Positions 26,451 through 35,505 of a stretch of DNA of 64,000 nucleotides are shown here, piece by piece (within the stretch, counting starts at the first letter, position 1; the number at the start of each line of letters is the position of its first letter). The position numbers and the translations under genes were made by a program. The DNA comes from Delftia tsuruhatensis NBRC 16741 (GTDB lineage: Bacteria; Pseudomonadota; Gammaproteobacteria; Burkholderiales; Burkholderiaceae_C). The stretch covers positions 62,001 through 126,000 of the forward strand of contig NZ_BCTO01000010.1 of assembly GCF_001571325.1 (NCBI RefSeq). Direction: 5' to 3'. The notes under the pieces were generated by a model that was given only the letters and a program-made list of their open reading frames with translations, was not told the DNA's origin and searched no databases.

Positions 26451-28061
26451 ATGAAAAAACTGTGGTTGACCACTTTGACGGCCTTTGCTCTGGTCGCATG
26501 TGGAGGTGGGGGGGGGAATCCAGGGACACCTGGAGGAGGTACGGGAGGCGGAACGACACCGGATGTGGCCAGTGTCGAGTTCCTTCTTGACAAGACTGTT
26601 GTCGCCAATTCGGGAAGTGACTCCGCCACCTTGACGGTCACAGCACTGTCTGCAAGCAGGAATCCTGTAGCCAATGCACCTGTCTCTGTTGTGCTGGATT
26701 CAGGTGTTTTTACACCCAACGCCAACGTGACGGATGCCTCGGGTCGTGTTACTGGAAAGATAGAGATCGGTGGTGATCGTTCCAATCGGGATATCCGCTT
26801 CAACCTGAAGGCTGGTAATCAGTCGGGGACAGGTGTTGTGGCTGTCACCGGCAGCCAGATCGCCTTGACTGTGGTTCCCTCTGCTCCTTCTCCGGGACAA
26901 CCAGTGGAGGTCACGGCAAAAATCTCGGATGCGAATGGCGCAGGAATTTCTGGCATTCCTGTTGTGCTTTCTGGATCGGTTCTCAGTGCTGCGGTGACGG
27001 CCCAGACGGACACGTCCGGTGTGGCCAAGTTTGCGGCGTTCAGTGCGCCCAGCACTGCCCAGGTCTACTCCCTGCAGGCCAAGGCCTCGGGAGTGGTCTC
27101 GAACGAGCAGATCACTGTGGCGGGCGGCGCTGCCCAGATTCCCGATGCGGTGGGTGTTGTCAGCGCAGCAAGCCTCTCCATCGTGCCGAATACCGTCAAG
27201 CCCAATCTGGATGGCGGACGTACAAATATGGCGCAATTGAGGGCACTGTTCCTGGATAAGGACAACCGCGCCATTCCCAATATGCGCGTCCGCTTCGAGA
27301 TCGTTCCGCCCGGGCTGGGTTCCGGAGAAGCCATCTCCACGGGCAGCCAGTCCGTGATTTCCAATGCCAGCGGTGTTGCCTTGGCGCAATATATTCCAGG
27401 CTTGCGCATCAGCCCGACCAATGGGGTCAGCATCCGCATGTGCTACGGCAATTCTGATGCCGCCGTATCCAATGGAAAGTGCCCCGCGTCGCGCGTCAGC
27501 ACTCTGACGGTTGCCAGCGAGCCTGTTTCCATCACTATTGGCGACAACAATGAGCTGGAAAAGGGCGCCAACAACCTGACCTATATCAAGAAATTCGACG
27601 TGGCTGTTGCCAATGCTGCCGGCGAGGCGGTTGCGGATGCGGATGTTTCGGTCAGCGTGGATATCCTGCGATATGGATTTGGCAGCTATGACAATGTGAA
27701 GAATGCACATGTCGATGGATCCGGTTTTTGCCTGAATGAGGATATCAACCGCAACGGCAATCTGGACAGCGGTGAAGACGCCAATGGCGATGGCCGCTTG
27801 ACGCCGCCCAAGGCAGACATCGTGGTTTCCTATTTCAATGGCCGCAAAACGGGAGCCAATGGCCGCGTGATCGTGCAGACGGAATATCCGCAGAACGTAG
27901 CCACCTGGCTGATCTACAAGCTGACGGTGAGCTCCAATGCGGCTGGTTCCGAAGGTCGTGCCGAGCGCATCTTTGTGACCTCGTTCGTCGAGGGCGACCA
28001 GAAGAACGGCTCCTTCCTGACCTCGCCTTACGGAGTGACATCCGTCTGCCTGCCCGAGTGA
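26451..28061 (+). CDS. Ig-like domain lipoprotein of unknown function, between pilQ and aroK
   Basis: I do not recognise a named family. The 536-residue product has a lipoprotein signal (lipobox ALVAC, Cys17) and a Gly/Pro/Thr-rich linker. Several bacterial Ig-like (Big_1/invasin-type) domains follow, with repeating patterns such as ANSGSDSATLTVTALSASRNPVANAPV, GQPVEVTAKISDANGAGISGIPV and FDVAVANAAGEAVADADVSV. Near residues 431-452 DINRNGNLDSGEDANGDGRL looks like an EF-hand/dockerin-type calcium loop pair. It sits 23 bases after pilQ with its own ribosome site, and its stop overlaps the aroK GTG. Third positions are visibly richer in A/T than in genes such as gltB. A surface-exposed adhesin-like or pilus-associated lipoprotein is the best guess. 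Confidence 0.75.
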   Translation: MKKLWLTTLTAFALVACGGGGGNPGTPGGGTGGGTTPDVASVEFLLDKTVVANSGSDSATLTVTALSASRNPVANAPVSVVLDSGVFTPNANVTDASGRVTGKIEIGGDRSNRDIRFNLKAGNQSGTGVVAVTGSQIALTVVPSAPSPGQPVEVTAKISDANGAGISGIPVVLSGSVLSAAVTAQTDTSGVAKFAAFSAPSTAQVYSLQAKASGVVSNEQITVAGGAAQIPDAVGVVSAASLSIVPNTVKPNLDGGRTNMAQLRALFLDKDNRAIPNMRVRFEIVPPGLGSGEAISTGSQSVISNASGVALAQYIPGLRISPTNGVSIRMCYGNSDAAVSNGKCPASRVSTLTVASEPVSITIGDNNELEKGANNLTYIKKFDVAVANAAGEAVADADVSVSVDILRYGFGSYDNVKNAHVDGSGFCLNEDINRNGNLDSGEDANGDGRLTPPKADIVVSYFNGRKTGANGRVIVQTEYPQNVATWLIYKLTVSSNAAGSEGRAERIFVTSFVEGDQKNGSFLTSPYGVTSVCLPE

Positions 28062-28615
28062 ACAAGTCGGTGAATCCCGATCAAGGTCCAGCCTCGCTCC
28101 GTGCGCCGGTGGTGGCCCTGATCGGCCTGCCCGGCTCCGGCAAATCGACCATAGGGCGCCAGCTGGCGCGCCTGTGGTCGATGCGTTTTGTGGATTCGGA
28201 CCATGTGATCGAGCAGCGCCTGGGCTGCAGCATCCGGGAGTTTTTCGAGCGTGAGGGCGAGCAGGCTTTTCGCGACATGGAGTCGCAGGTCATTGATGAG
28301 CTGTCGGCCTCCACATCCAGCCTGCTGTTGTCCACGGGCGGCGGCGTGGTGCTGCGCGAGCAAAACCGCCGCCATCTGCATGAGCGCACCCAGGTCTTCT
28401 ACCTGGATTGCACGCCAGAGGATATCGCCGCACGGCTGCGCAACGATGTGACGCGGCCCTTGCTGCAGGTGGAGGATCCGGCGTTGCGCCTGCGCGAGTT
28501 GCTGCTGCAGCGCGAGCCCCTGTATCTGGAGACGGCGCACTTCGTGATCCAGACATCCGGCCTGTCTGTGGCGCAGGCCGCCCAGCGCATACGCATGCAG
28601 GCGGAGCTGGCCTGA
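28058..28615 (+). CDS. aroK: Shikimate kinase
   Basis: Phosphorylates shikimate at O3 in aromatic amino acid synthesis. The 185-residue product has the P-loop GLPGSGKST, the shikimate-binding FVDSDHVIEQ with FEREGEQAFRDMES, and the GGGVV motif after it, plus the lid RNDVTRPLL. Starts at a GTG overlapping the stop of the preceding lipoprotein gene. A strong terminator lies between it and aroB, which is unusual for this conserved pair. Confidence 0.95.
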   Translation: MNKSVNPDQGPASLRAPVVALIGLPGSGKSTIGRQLARLWSMRFVDSDHVIEQRLGCSIREFFEREGEQAFRDMESQVIDELSASTSSLLLSTGGGVVLREQNRRHLHERTQVFYLDCTPEDIAARLRNDVTRPLLQVEDPALRLRELLLQREPLYLETAHFVIQTSGLSVAQAAQRIRMQAELA

Positions 28616-28635
28616 ACGCTGCCCGCTGGAACACC

Positions 28636-28665
28636 AAAGGCCTCGGCACTTGCCGAGGCCTTTTT
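28636..28665 (+). terminator. Terminator between aroK and aroB
   Basis: A perfect 12-bp stem (28636-28647 with 28652-28663), a four-base loop and a T-run at 28661-28665. It lies 20 bases after aroK and would cut the pil-aroK transcript before aroB. Confidence 0.85.
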
Positions 28666-28744
28666 CTTTAAGATCGGCAGTTGCCGGGCGCGCTGCCGTG
28701 TCGCGGAAACCTTTTCATTCTTTCTCCCCTGGAGCGACATCATC

Positions 28745-29863
28745 TTGCCCCACGCCTCCTCCTCGCCTGCTGCCCAGGTCGTGACCATTGACCTGGGTGA
28801 GCGCTCCTATCCGATTGCCATCGGCACCGGCCTGCTGCACCAGGCAGCCACCTATGCCGCGCTGCCTTCTGCGGCACAGGCCGTCATCGTCAGCAACGAT
28901 GTGGTCGCACCGCTCTATGAGCCCGCACTGCGCCGCGTGCTGGAGCAGCGCTACCGCAGCGTGCGGACCGTGGTGCTGCCCGATGGCGAAGCCCACAAGG
29001 ACTGGCAGACGCTGAATCTGATCTTCGATGACCTGCTGTCCGGTGGTTGCGACCGCAAGACCGTGCTGTTCGCGCTGGGCGGCGGCGTCATTGGCGACAT
29101 GACGGGCTTTGCTGCCGCCAGCTACATGCGCGGCGTGCCCTTCGTGCAAGTGCCCACCACGCTGTTGTCGCAGGTGGACTCGTCGGTGGGCGGCAAGACC
29201 GCCATCAACCATCCGCTGGGCAAGAACATGATCGGCGCCTTCTACCAGCCGCAGCTGGTGGTTTGCGATCTGGCCTCGCTGGACACGCTGCCCGTGCGCG
29301 AGCTGAGCGCCGGCCTGGCCGAGGTCATCAAGTACGGGCCGATCGCCGACATGGAATTCCTGGCCTGGCTGGAAGAGAACATGGATGCCTTGCTTGCCCG
29401 CGACCGCACTGCACTGGCGCACGCGATCAAGCGCAGCGTGGAGATCAAGGCCTGGGTGGTGGGGCAGGACGAGAAAGAGGCCGGATTGCGCGCCATTCTC
29501 AATTTCGGCCACACCTTCGGGCATGCGATCGAAGCCGGCATGGGCTACGGCAACTGGCTGCACGGCGAAGGCGTGGGCGCAGGCATGGTCATGGCGGCCG
29601 AGCTGTCGCAGCGCCTTGGCCTGGTGGATGCCGCCTTTGTGCAAAGGCTGCGCGTGCTGATCGAACGTGCGGGCCTGCCGGTGCGCGGCGCCGTGCTGGA
29701 TGCGCGTGACAACGCTGGCCGCTATCTGGAACTGATGCGCGTGGACAAGAAGTCCGAGGCGGGCGAGATCCGCTTCGTTCTCATTGACGGGCCCGGCAAG
29801 GCCATCATGCGTTCGGCCCCCGACGCAATGGTGCGCGAGGTCATCAACGCCTGCTGCGCCTGA
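28745..29863 (+). CDS. aroB: 3-dehydroquinate synthase
   Basis: Converts DAHP to 3-dehydroquinate, the second step of the shikimate pathway, using NAD+ and a divalent metal. The 372-residue product has [42 protein letters not shown], the metal site [13 protein letters not shown] and the His pair in [11 protein letters not shown] and [10 protein letters not shown]. The start is probably the TTG at 28745, ten bases after GGAG; no ATG lies in frame before the conserved region. It follows the terminator after aroK, so it likely has its own promoter within 28664-28740. Confidence 0.93.
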   Translation: MPHASSSPAAQVVTIDLGERSYPIAIGTGLLHQAATYAALPSAAQAVIVSNDVVAPLYEPALRRVLEQRYRSVRTVVLPDGEAHKDWQTLNLIFDDLLSGGCDRKTVLFALGGGVIGDMTGFAAASYMRGVPFVQVPTTLLSQVDSSVGGKTAINHPLGKNMIGAFYQPQLVVCDLASLDTLPVRELSAGLAEVIKYGPIADMEFLAWLEENMDALLARDRTALAHAIKRSVEIKAWVVGQDEKEAGLRAILNFGHTFGHAIEAGMGYGNWLHGEGVGAGMVMAAELSQRLGLVDAAFVQRLRVLIERAGLPVRGAVLDARDNAGRYLELMRVDKKSEAGEIRFVLIDGPGKAIMRSAPDAMVREVINACCA

Positions 29864-29927
29864 TCCGCAGCGCAGGGGGCAAGCAGGAACTGCTAGAGTG
29901 GCCTCGTCAGCATGATGAGGCGATCGA

Positions 29928-31106
29928 ATGCAGAAACAGGCCCTGGCCCCCTATGCCTGCAACCCGGCGTTCAGCCGGGGGCGGCGTTTCCCGGAGGCGC
30001 CTGCGCCCACGCGCAGCGACTTCCAGCGCGACCGGGACCGCATCGTCCATTCCTCGGCCTTCCGGCGCCTGGTCTACAAGACTCAGGTCTTCGTCAACCA
30101 TGAGGGCGACCTGTTCCGCACCCGCCTGACGCACTCGCTGGAAGTGGCCCAGCTGGGCCGCTCGGTGGCCCGGTCGCTGCAACTGGACGAGGATCTGGTC
30201 GAGGCCATCTGCCTGGCCCACGACCTGGGCCACACCCCCTTCGGCCATGCGGGCCAGGACGCGCTCAATGCCTGCATGAAGCCGCATGGCGGCTTCGAGC
30301 ACAACCTGCAAAGCCTGCGCGTGGTGGACCGGCTGGAAGAGCGCTATCCAGCCTTTGACGGCCTGAACCTGAGCTTCGAGACGCGCGAGGGCGTTCTCAA
30401 GCACTGCTCGCGCACCAATGCCGAGCACCTGGAGGCGCGCGAGCCCGGCGGCGTGGCGCAGCGTTTTCTGCTGGGCCGGCAGCCTTCGCTGGAGGCCCAG
30501 CTGTGCAACCTGGCCGATGCCATTGCCTACAACGCCCATGACGTGGACGATGGCGTGCGCTCCGGCCTGATCACCATGCCCCAGCTGTGCGAGGCTGTTC
30601 CCCTGTTCGCGCGCTATCACGACGCAACACTGGCCGAGCATCCTCAACTGGGCATGCCCCTGGCCGAGCGGCGCCTGCTGTACGAAAGCATCCGCCGCAT
30701 GCTCAGCGACCAGGTCTATGACGTGATCGCCGCCACGCAGCAACGCATTGCTCAGGCACGGCCTTGTTCGGTCGATGAGGTGCGCGCACAGGCTGGCCCC
30801 CTGGTGGGCTTCAGCGATACCATGAGGCAGCAGTCGCTGCAGCTCAAGCAGTTCCTGTTCCGCAATCTCTATCGCCATGAACAGGTGATGAAGACCATGG
30901 ACGGCGCGCAGCAGGTGGTGGCCGAGCTGTTTGCGGCCTACATGGTCGAGCCCGATCGCATGAAGCCGCGCTTCGTGCAGCGGGCCATGCTGGCCGAGGA
31001 CGTATCGGCGCGTGCGCGGGTGGTGGCCGACTTCATCGCCGGGATGACGGACCGCTACGCGGCCCGTGAGCATGAGCTGCTGACGGGCCTGCGCCTGCTG
31101 GGCTGA
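29928..31106 (+). CDS. dgt: Deoxyguanosinetriphosphate triphosphohydrolase-like HD protein
   Basis: HD-domain enzyme of the dGTPase family that releases triphosphate from dNTPs. The 392-residue product has [18 protein letters not shown] (first metal His), [17 protein letters not shown] (HD pair) and [15 protein letters not shown] (second Asp). This is the shorter type-2 branch found downstream of aroB in many beta-proteobacteria, whose substrate preference is less clear than that of E. coli Dgt. The ATG follows a GATGAGG ribosome site. Only 64 bases separate it from aroB, so the two are likely co-transcribed. Confidence 0.9.
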   Translation: MQKQALAPYACNPAFSRGRRFPEAPAPTRSDFQRDRDRIVHSSAFRRLVYKTQVFVNHEGDLFRTRLTHSLEVAQLGRSVARSLQLDEDLVEAICLAHDLGHTPFGHAGQDALNACMKPHGGFEHNLQSLRVVDRLEERYPAFDGLNLSFETREGVLKHCSRTNAEHLEAREPGGVAQRFLLGRQPSLEAQLCNLADAIAYNAHDVDDGVRSGLITMPQLCEAVPLFARYHDATLAEHPQLGMPLAERRLLYESIRRMLSDQVYDVIAATQQRIAQARPCSVDEVRAQAGPLVGFSDTMRQQSLQLKQFLFRNLYRHEQVMKTMDGAQQVVAELFAAYMVEPDRMKPRFVQRAMLAEDVSARARVVADFIAGMTDRYAAREHELLTGLRLLG

Positions 31107-31202
31107 GAAATCCGAGCAACGGCGTCGCCGGGGCGGCGCGGCTAGAATGCGGACCCTGCGTGACAGGGCAGGGAAGGGTTCCTGGACGGTTTCGCAATGT
31201 CT

Positions 31203-31231
31203 GGGGGCGCAGCGCCCCCGTTCGCATTTTT
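31203..31231 (+). other. GC hairpin with T-run in the leader of the DUF1415 gene
   Basis: GGGGGC (31203-31208) pairs with GCCCCC (31214-31219), and a run of five T follows at 31227-31231. It lies between dgt and the DUF1415 gene, just before the ribosome site GAAGGG. It could be the dgt terminator or a hairpin in the next gene's leader; the T-run is 7 bases from the stem, so termination may be weak. Confidence 0.4.
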
Positions 31232-31244
31232 GAAGGGCACAGCC

Positions 31245-31865
31245 ATGACCGATACCAACCACGAGATTCGCGCGGCCGAGTTTCCGCCTGTCACCGTGAT
31301 CGAGGATACGGTGCACTGGCTCGAAAAGGCCGTGATCGGCCTGAACTTGTGCCCCTTCGCCAAGGGCGTGCACATCAAGGGCCAGATCCACTACACGGTC
31401 AGCCAGGCCACCGACGCCGAGGGCGTGGCGGCAGACCTGCACCGCGAGCTGGAAGCCCTGGCCGAGGCCTCCCCGGACAAGCGCGACACCACGCTGCTGA
31501 TCCTGCCGCACGCATTGCAGGACTTCCTGGACTTCAACGACTTTCTCGAAGTGGCCGACGCCATGGTCGAGGAGCTGGACCTGGGCGGCATCCTGCAGGT
31601 GGCCTCGTTCCACCCGCAGTTCCAGTTCGAGGGCACCGAAGCCGACGACGTCACCAACTGCACCAACCGCTCTCCCTATCCCACGCTGCACCTGCTGCGC
31701 GAGGACAGCATAGACAAGGCGGTCGAGGTGTTCCCCGAAGCCGAATCCATCTACGAGCGCAACATGGAGACGCTGGAGAAGATCGGCATCGAAGGCTGGC
31801 TGGACCTGGGTGTGGGCGCGCGCTGCCCTATGGCGCACGCAGCCAAGCCGGACGCTGCCGAATGA
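31245..31865 (+). CDS. DUF1415 family protein
   Basis: Function unknown. The 206-residue cytoplasmic protein matches the DUF1415 pattern: VIEDTVHWLEKAVIGLNLCPFAKGV at the start, LLILPHALQDFLDFNDFL in the middle, and FHPQFQFEGTEADDVTNCTNRSPYPTLHLLRE. It has conserved Cys in LNLCPFAK, NCTNRSPYP and GARCPMAH and several His that could bind a metal or form a redox site; this is inference. The ATG at 31245 has a GAAGGG ribosome site. Its stop overlaps the start of the methyltransferase gene, suggesting coupled translation and a shared task. Confidence 0.85.
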   Translation: MTDTNHEIRAAEFPPVTVIEDTVHWLEKAVIGLNLCPFAKGVHIKGQIHYTVSQATDAEGVAADLHRELEALAEASPDKRDTTLLILPHALQDFLDFNDFLEVADAMVEELDLGGILQVASFHPQFQFEGTEADDVTNCTNRSPYPTLHLLREDSIDKAVEVFPEAESIYERNMETLEKIGIEGWLDLGVGARCPMAHAAKPDAAE

Positions 31866-32743
31866 AGGCGCGCCAGGGCAAGCCTGCCGCAAAGCCCGAG
31901 CAGGATGTGACCGCGCAGCTGGGCCTCAAGCCCGGCCAGTCCATTGAACTGCTCAAGGCACTGCACATCCTCACGCGCGAAGGCAAGATCAACCAGGATT
32001 CGCGCCGCAAGCTCAAGCAGGTCTACCACCTCTACCAGTTCATCGCGCCCATCCTCGAAGAACTGTCGGCCGACGGCCATGCGGTCACCCTGGCCGACCA
32101 CGGCGCCGGCAAGTCCTACTTGGGATTCATCCTCTACGACCTGTATTTCAAGCCGCTGGGGCGCGGCCATATCTACGGCATAGAAACGCGCGCGCCGCTG
32201 GTGGAGGCTTCGCAGAAGCTGGCTGCCGAGCTGGGCTTCGAGCGCATGGGCTTTCTGAACATGTCGGTGGCCGAGTCCACGCATGCCGACTTCATGCCTG
32301 CGCAATTCGACGTGGTCACGGCCCTGCACGCCTGCGACACCGCCACCGACGACGCCATCGCCTTCGGCCTGGAGAAGAAGGCCAAGGCCATGGTGCTGGT
32401 GCCCTGCTGCCAGGCCGAGGTCGCAGCCTGCCTGCGCCAGACCAAGGCGCTGAGCCTGACGCGCACGCCGCTGGCCGAACTGTGGCGCCATCCCATACAC
32501 ACCCGCGAAATGGGCAGCCAGCTCACCAACGTGCTGCGCTGCCTGTACCTGGAGGCCTGCGGCTACCAGGTCACCGTGACAGAGCTGGTGGGCTGGGAGC
32601 ACAGCATGAAGAACGAGCTGATCATTGCGCGCTACACGGGGCAGAAAAAGCGCAGTGCGGTCGAGCGCATGCGCGCCATCCTGGCGGAGTTCGGCCTGCA
32701 GGATGCGATGGCACAGCGCTATCCGCTGCTGCAGGCAGCCTGA
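31862..32743 (+). CDS. Putative class I SAM-dependent methyltransferase (Methyltransf_32-like)
   Basis: A 293-residue protein with a Rossmann methyltransferase core. The SAM-binding motif I region is VTLADHGAGKSYLGFILYDLY, followed by GHIYGIETRAPLVEASQKLA (acidic end of beta 2) and FDVVTALHACDTATDDAI with VLVPCCQAEV. The His-Ala-Cys-Asp and PCCQ segments recall rRNA/tRNA or GSTCD-like methyltransferases of the Methyltransf_32 family. The basic N-terminus and helical first 60 residues may bind nucleic acid. The substrate is unknown. The ATG overlaps the DUF1415 stop. Confidence 0.8.
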   Translation: MKARQGKPAAKPEQDVTAQLGLKPGQSIELLKALHILTREGKINQDSRRKLKQVYHLYQFIAPILEELSADGHAVTLADHGAGKSYLGFILYDLYFKPLGRGHIYGIETRAPLVEASQKLAAELGFERMGFLNMSVAESTHADFMPAQFDVVTALHACDTATDDAIAFGLEKKAKAMVLVPCCQAEVAACLRQTKALSLTRTPLAELWRHPIHTREMGSQLTNVLRCLYLEACGYQVTVTELVGWEHSMKNELIIARYTGQKKRSAVERMRAILAEFGLQDAMAQRYPLLQAA

Positions 32744-32762
32744 GCCGGCTGCCGCTGCAGTC

Positions 32763-33860
32763 TCAGGCCCCCTCCACGGCGTGGTACCAGGCGATGCCAT
32801 CGGCATCGATGCTGCGCTGCACCTGCCCCGCATGCATCAAATGATTCAGGCAGGCCAGGCTTTCGCCCGTGGCCATGCCCAGCAGGGCGGGGCTGGATTC
32901 GCTGATCGGGCGTGAGAAGAGGGCGCCGAAGACATCGACAGCGCGACGCGGCTCGGCCAGGGCGGCCAGCAGCCGGTCGCTGGCACGCTCCTGGCCTGCC
33001 ACCAGCGAATCGATGCGCGCATGCAGGCCGCGAAAGCAATCGCCGTGCGCGGGCAGGACGAGCACATCGTCGGGCACTTCGCGCCTGACCTTTTCCAGAG
33101 ACTCCATCCAGTCGGCCATGGGGTTGGCATCGGGTTCCATGGGGTGGACCGAGACGTTGGACGAGATGCGCGGCAGCACCTGGTCGCCCGAGATCAGCAG
33201 CTTGAGATCGGGGCAGTACAGGCTGGCGTGCTCGGGCGAGTGGCCGCTGCCGACCACCACGCGCCACAGGTGTTTTCCTATGCGCAGTTCCTCTCCATCG
33301 TGCAGGCGGCGGTAGCTGTCGGGCAGGGCATGGATGTGCTTGCCGAAGTTGCCGAAGCGGGCGCGGTAGGACTCCAGTGCGCTGTCGCTCCAGCCTGCGC
33401 GGCGGTAGAAGGCGATGGCGTCGGGCGGGGCCTCGCGGCTGCAGTCCGAGACCACGACGCGACAGTTGAGGTACTCCAGGCGCGTCATGTACAGGGGCAC
33501 ATGGAACTTGCGCGTCAGCCATCCGGCCAGGCCCACATGGTCGGGGTGCATGTGGGTGACGAAGACGCGCGTCAGCGAGCGGCCATCGGTGGATTGGGAG
33601 AACAGCGCGCGCCAGGTGGCCACGCCTTCGTCGGTGCGCGCACCCGTATCGACGATGGCCCAGCCCTGGCCGTCATCGATGGCCCAGAGATTGATGTGGT
33701 CCAGCGCATAGGGCAGGGGCATGCGCAGCCAGAGCACGCCGGGCGCCACCTCCAGCGTCTGCCCGTGCTGCGGCGGCGCCTCGAACGGGTAGTCGAGCAC
33801 CGGCCTGGGCGGCGCTTCCGGGGCCTGCGAGGCGATCGGGTCTTGGGCTGTCTGGTTCAT
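32763..33860 (-). CDS. Metallo-beta-lactamase fold hydrolase
   Basis: A 365-residue hydrolase with the canonical THMHPDHVG (HxHxDH) motif, GSGHSPEHASLY (third His), LLISGDQVLP (bridging Asp) and LVLPAHGDCF (last His). An extra helical C-terminal domain (DSLVAGQERASDRLLAALAEPRRAVDVFGALF) resembles that of the LACTB2/glyoxalase II-like branch often annotated as zinc-dependent thioesterase or hydrolase. No signal peptide. The ATG has an AAGGAA ribosome site 4-9 bases upstream. It converges with the methyltransferase gene. Substrate cannot be told from sequence alone. Confidence 0.85.
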   Translation of the reverse strand: MNQTAQDPIASQAPEAPPRPVLDYPFEAPPQHGQTLEVAPGVLWLRMPLPYALDHINLWAIDDGQGWAIVDTGARTDEGVATWRALFSQSTDGRSLTRVFVTHMHPDHVGLAGWLTRKFHVPLYMTRLEYLNCRVVVSDCSREAPPDAIAFYRRAGWSDSALESYRARFGNFGKHIHALPDSYRRLHDGEELRIGKHLWRVVVGSGHSPEHASLYCPDLKLLISGDQVLPRISSNVSVHPMEPDANPMADWMESLEKVRREVPDDVLVLPAHGDCFRGLHARIDSLVAGQERASDRLLAALAEPRRAVDVFGALFSRPISESSPALLGMATGESLACLNHLMHAGQVQRSIDADGIAWYHAVEGA

Positions 33861-33950
33861 GGGGTTCCTTGTTCCGTCGCTGGGCTGGCCGCAATGCTAT
33901 CCGGCCCTCAGCGCCTTGCCTGCAACGATACGCCTGCCGGCCTGGGCTGA

Positions 33951-33984
33951 CTGTCACTGGCTCGTCACGGGCTGTTCCTACAGT
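33951..33984 (+). promoter_or_regulatory. Pho-box-like promoter of the alkaline phosphatase pair
   Basis: CTGTCAC (33951-33957) and TCGTCAC (33962-33968) are direct repeats with an 11-bp period, as in PhoB-binding Pho boxes (CTGTCAT repeats). A TACAGT hexamer follows at 33979-33984, 10 bases after the second repeat, where the -10 of PhoB-activated promoters lies. No -35 hexamer is apparent, again as expected. Inferred control: induction under phosphate starvation. Confidence 0.6.
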
Positions 33985-34054
33985 GCACAAATCAATCAAC
34001 AGGGGGAGGGCGCGGCCTTGCCGCGGGGTCCCCTGCCTACAGAGGGATATCCGC

Positions 34055-35467
34055 ATGAAACTGAAGATGTTGTGCAGCGCGCTGGCCGGTGCGTCGCTGC
34101 TGTTGAGCGCCTGTGGCGGCAGCGATGGATCGTCCGCTGCCACCCCGACCAAGAACGTGCTGTTCTTCCTGGGTGACGGCATGGGCATCACCACCATGAC
34201 CGCCGCGCGCATCTACAGCGTGGGCGAAGACGGTGAGCTGACCATGGACAAGCTGCCCGAGACGGCCTTCGTCCACACCTTCTCGAACGACGCCCAGGTG
34301 ACGGACAGCGCACCCTCGATGGCCGCCTACATGACCGGCGTGAAGATGAACAACGAAGTCATCTCCATGACGCCCGACACCAAGGCCACGGATGCCAGCG
34401 GCAAGGCCTATCACACCAACTACGACAGCACCTGCCCCAGCGGCAACGGCCAGGCCGTTCCCACGCTGCTCGAGCAGATGAAGTCCGCCGGCTACGGCAC
34501 GGGCGTGGTCTCCACCGCGCGCATCACGCATGCCACGCCGGCAGCCACCTATTCGCACGTCTGCCACCGCGATGCGGAGAACACCATCGCCGCGGCCCTG
34601 GTGCCTGGCGGATCCGGCTACAACAGCAAGCTCGGCGACGGCGTGGACGTGATCCTGGGCGGTGGCTCGTACTACTTCACGCCCAAGGCCGACGGCGGCC
34701 GCCGCAACGACAGCCGCAACCTGATCGCCGAGTTCAAGACGCAAAAGTACAGCTACGCCGCCAACAAGAGCGAGTTCGACAAGCTGCCCGTGGACGGCAG
34801 CAAGATCGCCGGCCTGTTCACCAAGGACCACATGGCCTATGACCTGGACCGCGACGCGACCAAGGAACCGAGCCTGGCCGAGATGACGGGCAAGGCCATC
34901 GACGCACTGTCGGCCAAGAAGAAGGGCTTCTTCCTGATGGTGGAAGGCGGCCGCATCGACCATGCGCTGCACGCCACCAACGCGCGCCGCGCGCTGCAGG
35001 ATACCGTGGCCTTCGACAACGCCATCCAGACCGCGCTGGACAAGATGGCCAAGCTCGATCCGGGCCTGAAGAACACGCTGATCGTCGTCACAGCCGACCA
35101 TGACCACACGCTGCACCTGAACGGCTATGCCGCGCGCACCGGCAAGACCGAGGCCGGCAAGCCCGGCGTGCTGGGCCTGGTCAAGAACTACGTGGACGGC
35201 AAGGCCTCCACCGATGTGGATGGCAATCCCTACACCATCCTGGGCTTCGGCAACGGTCCCAAGCGCCTGGCCACGCGCGGCCCCATCGACGCGGCCTCGC
35301 TGGAGAGCCCCGACTACCTGCAGGAGGCCGTGGTGCCCCTGGCCTCCGAAACCCACGGCGGCGGCGACGTGTTCCTGGGGGCTCAAGGCATGGGTGCCGA
35401 TACGTTCTCGGGCGTGATCGACAACACCACCGTCTTCACGCTGATCAAGAAGAGCATCGGCTTGTGA
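34055..35467 (+). CDS. Alkaline phosphatase, PhoA family, lipoprotein form
   Basis: Hydrolyses phosphate monoesters outside the cytoplasm to recover phosphate. The 470-residue product begins with a lipoprotein signal (lipobox LLSAC, Cys20), so it is probably membrane-anchored. The catalytic Ser85 sits in VTDSAPSMAAYMTG. Metal ligands lie in FFLGDGMG (Asp41), MVEGGRIDHALHA, VTADHDHT and ETHGGGDV. The ATG at 34055 follows AGAGGGATAT; longer upstream starts are not plausible. It follows a Pho-box-like site and is followed 38 bases later by a paralogue. Confidence 0.92.
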   Translation: MKLKMLCSALAGASLLLSACGGSDGSSAATPTKNVLFFLGDGMGITTMTAARIYSVGEDGELTMDKLPETAFVHTFSNDAQVTDSAPSMAAYMTGVKMNNEVISMTPDTKATDASGKAYHTNYDSTCPSGNGQAVPTLLEQMKSAGYGTGVVSTARITHATPAATYSHVCHRDAENTIAAALVPGGSGYNSKLGDGVDVILGGGSYYFTPKADGGRRNDSRNLIAEFKTQKYSYAANKSEFDKLPVDGSKIAGLFTKDHMAYDLDRDATKEPSLAEMTGKAIDALSAKKKGFFLMVEGGRIDHALHATNARRALQDTVAFDNAIQTALDKMAKLDPGLKNTLIVVTADHDHTLHLNGYAARTGKTEAGKPGVLGLVKNYVDGKASTDVDGNPYTILGFGNGPKRLATRGPIDAASLESPDYLQEAVVPLASETHGGGDVFLGAQGMGADTFSGVIDNTTVFTLIKKSIGL

Positions 35468-35505
35468 TGCCGCACGCTGCAATCAAGGCACTCAAGGAAT
35501 TCCAC

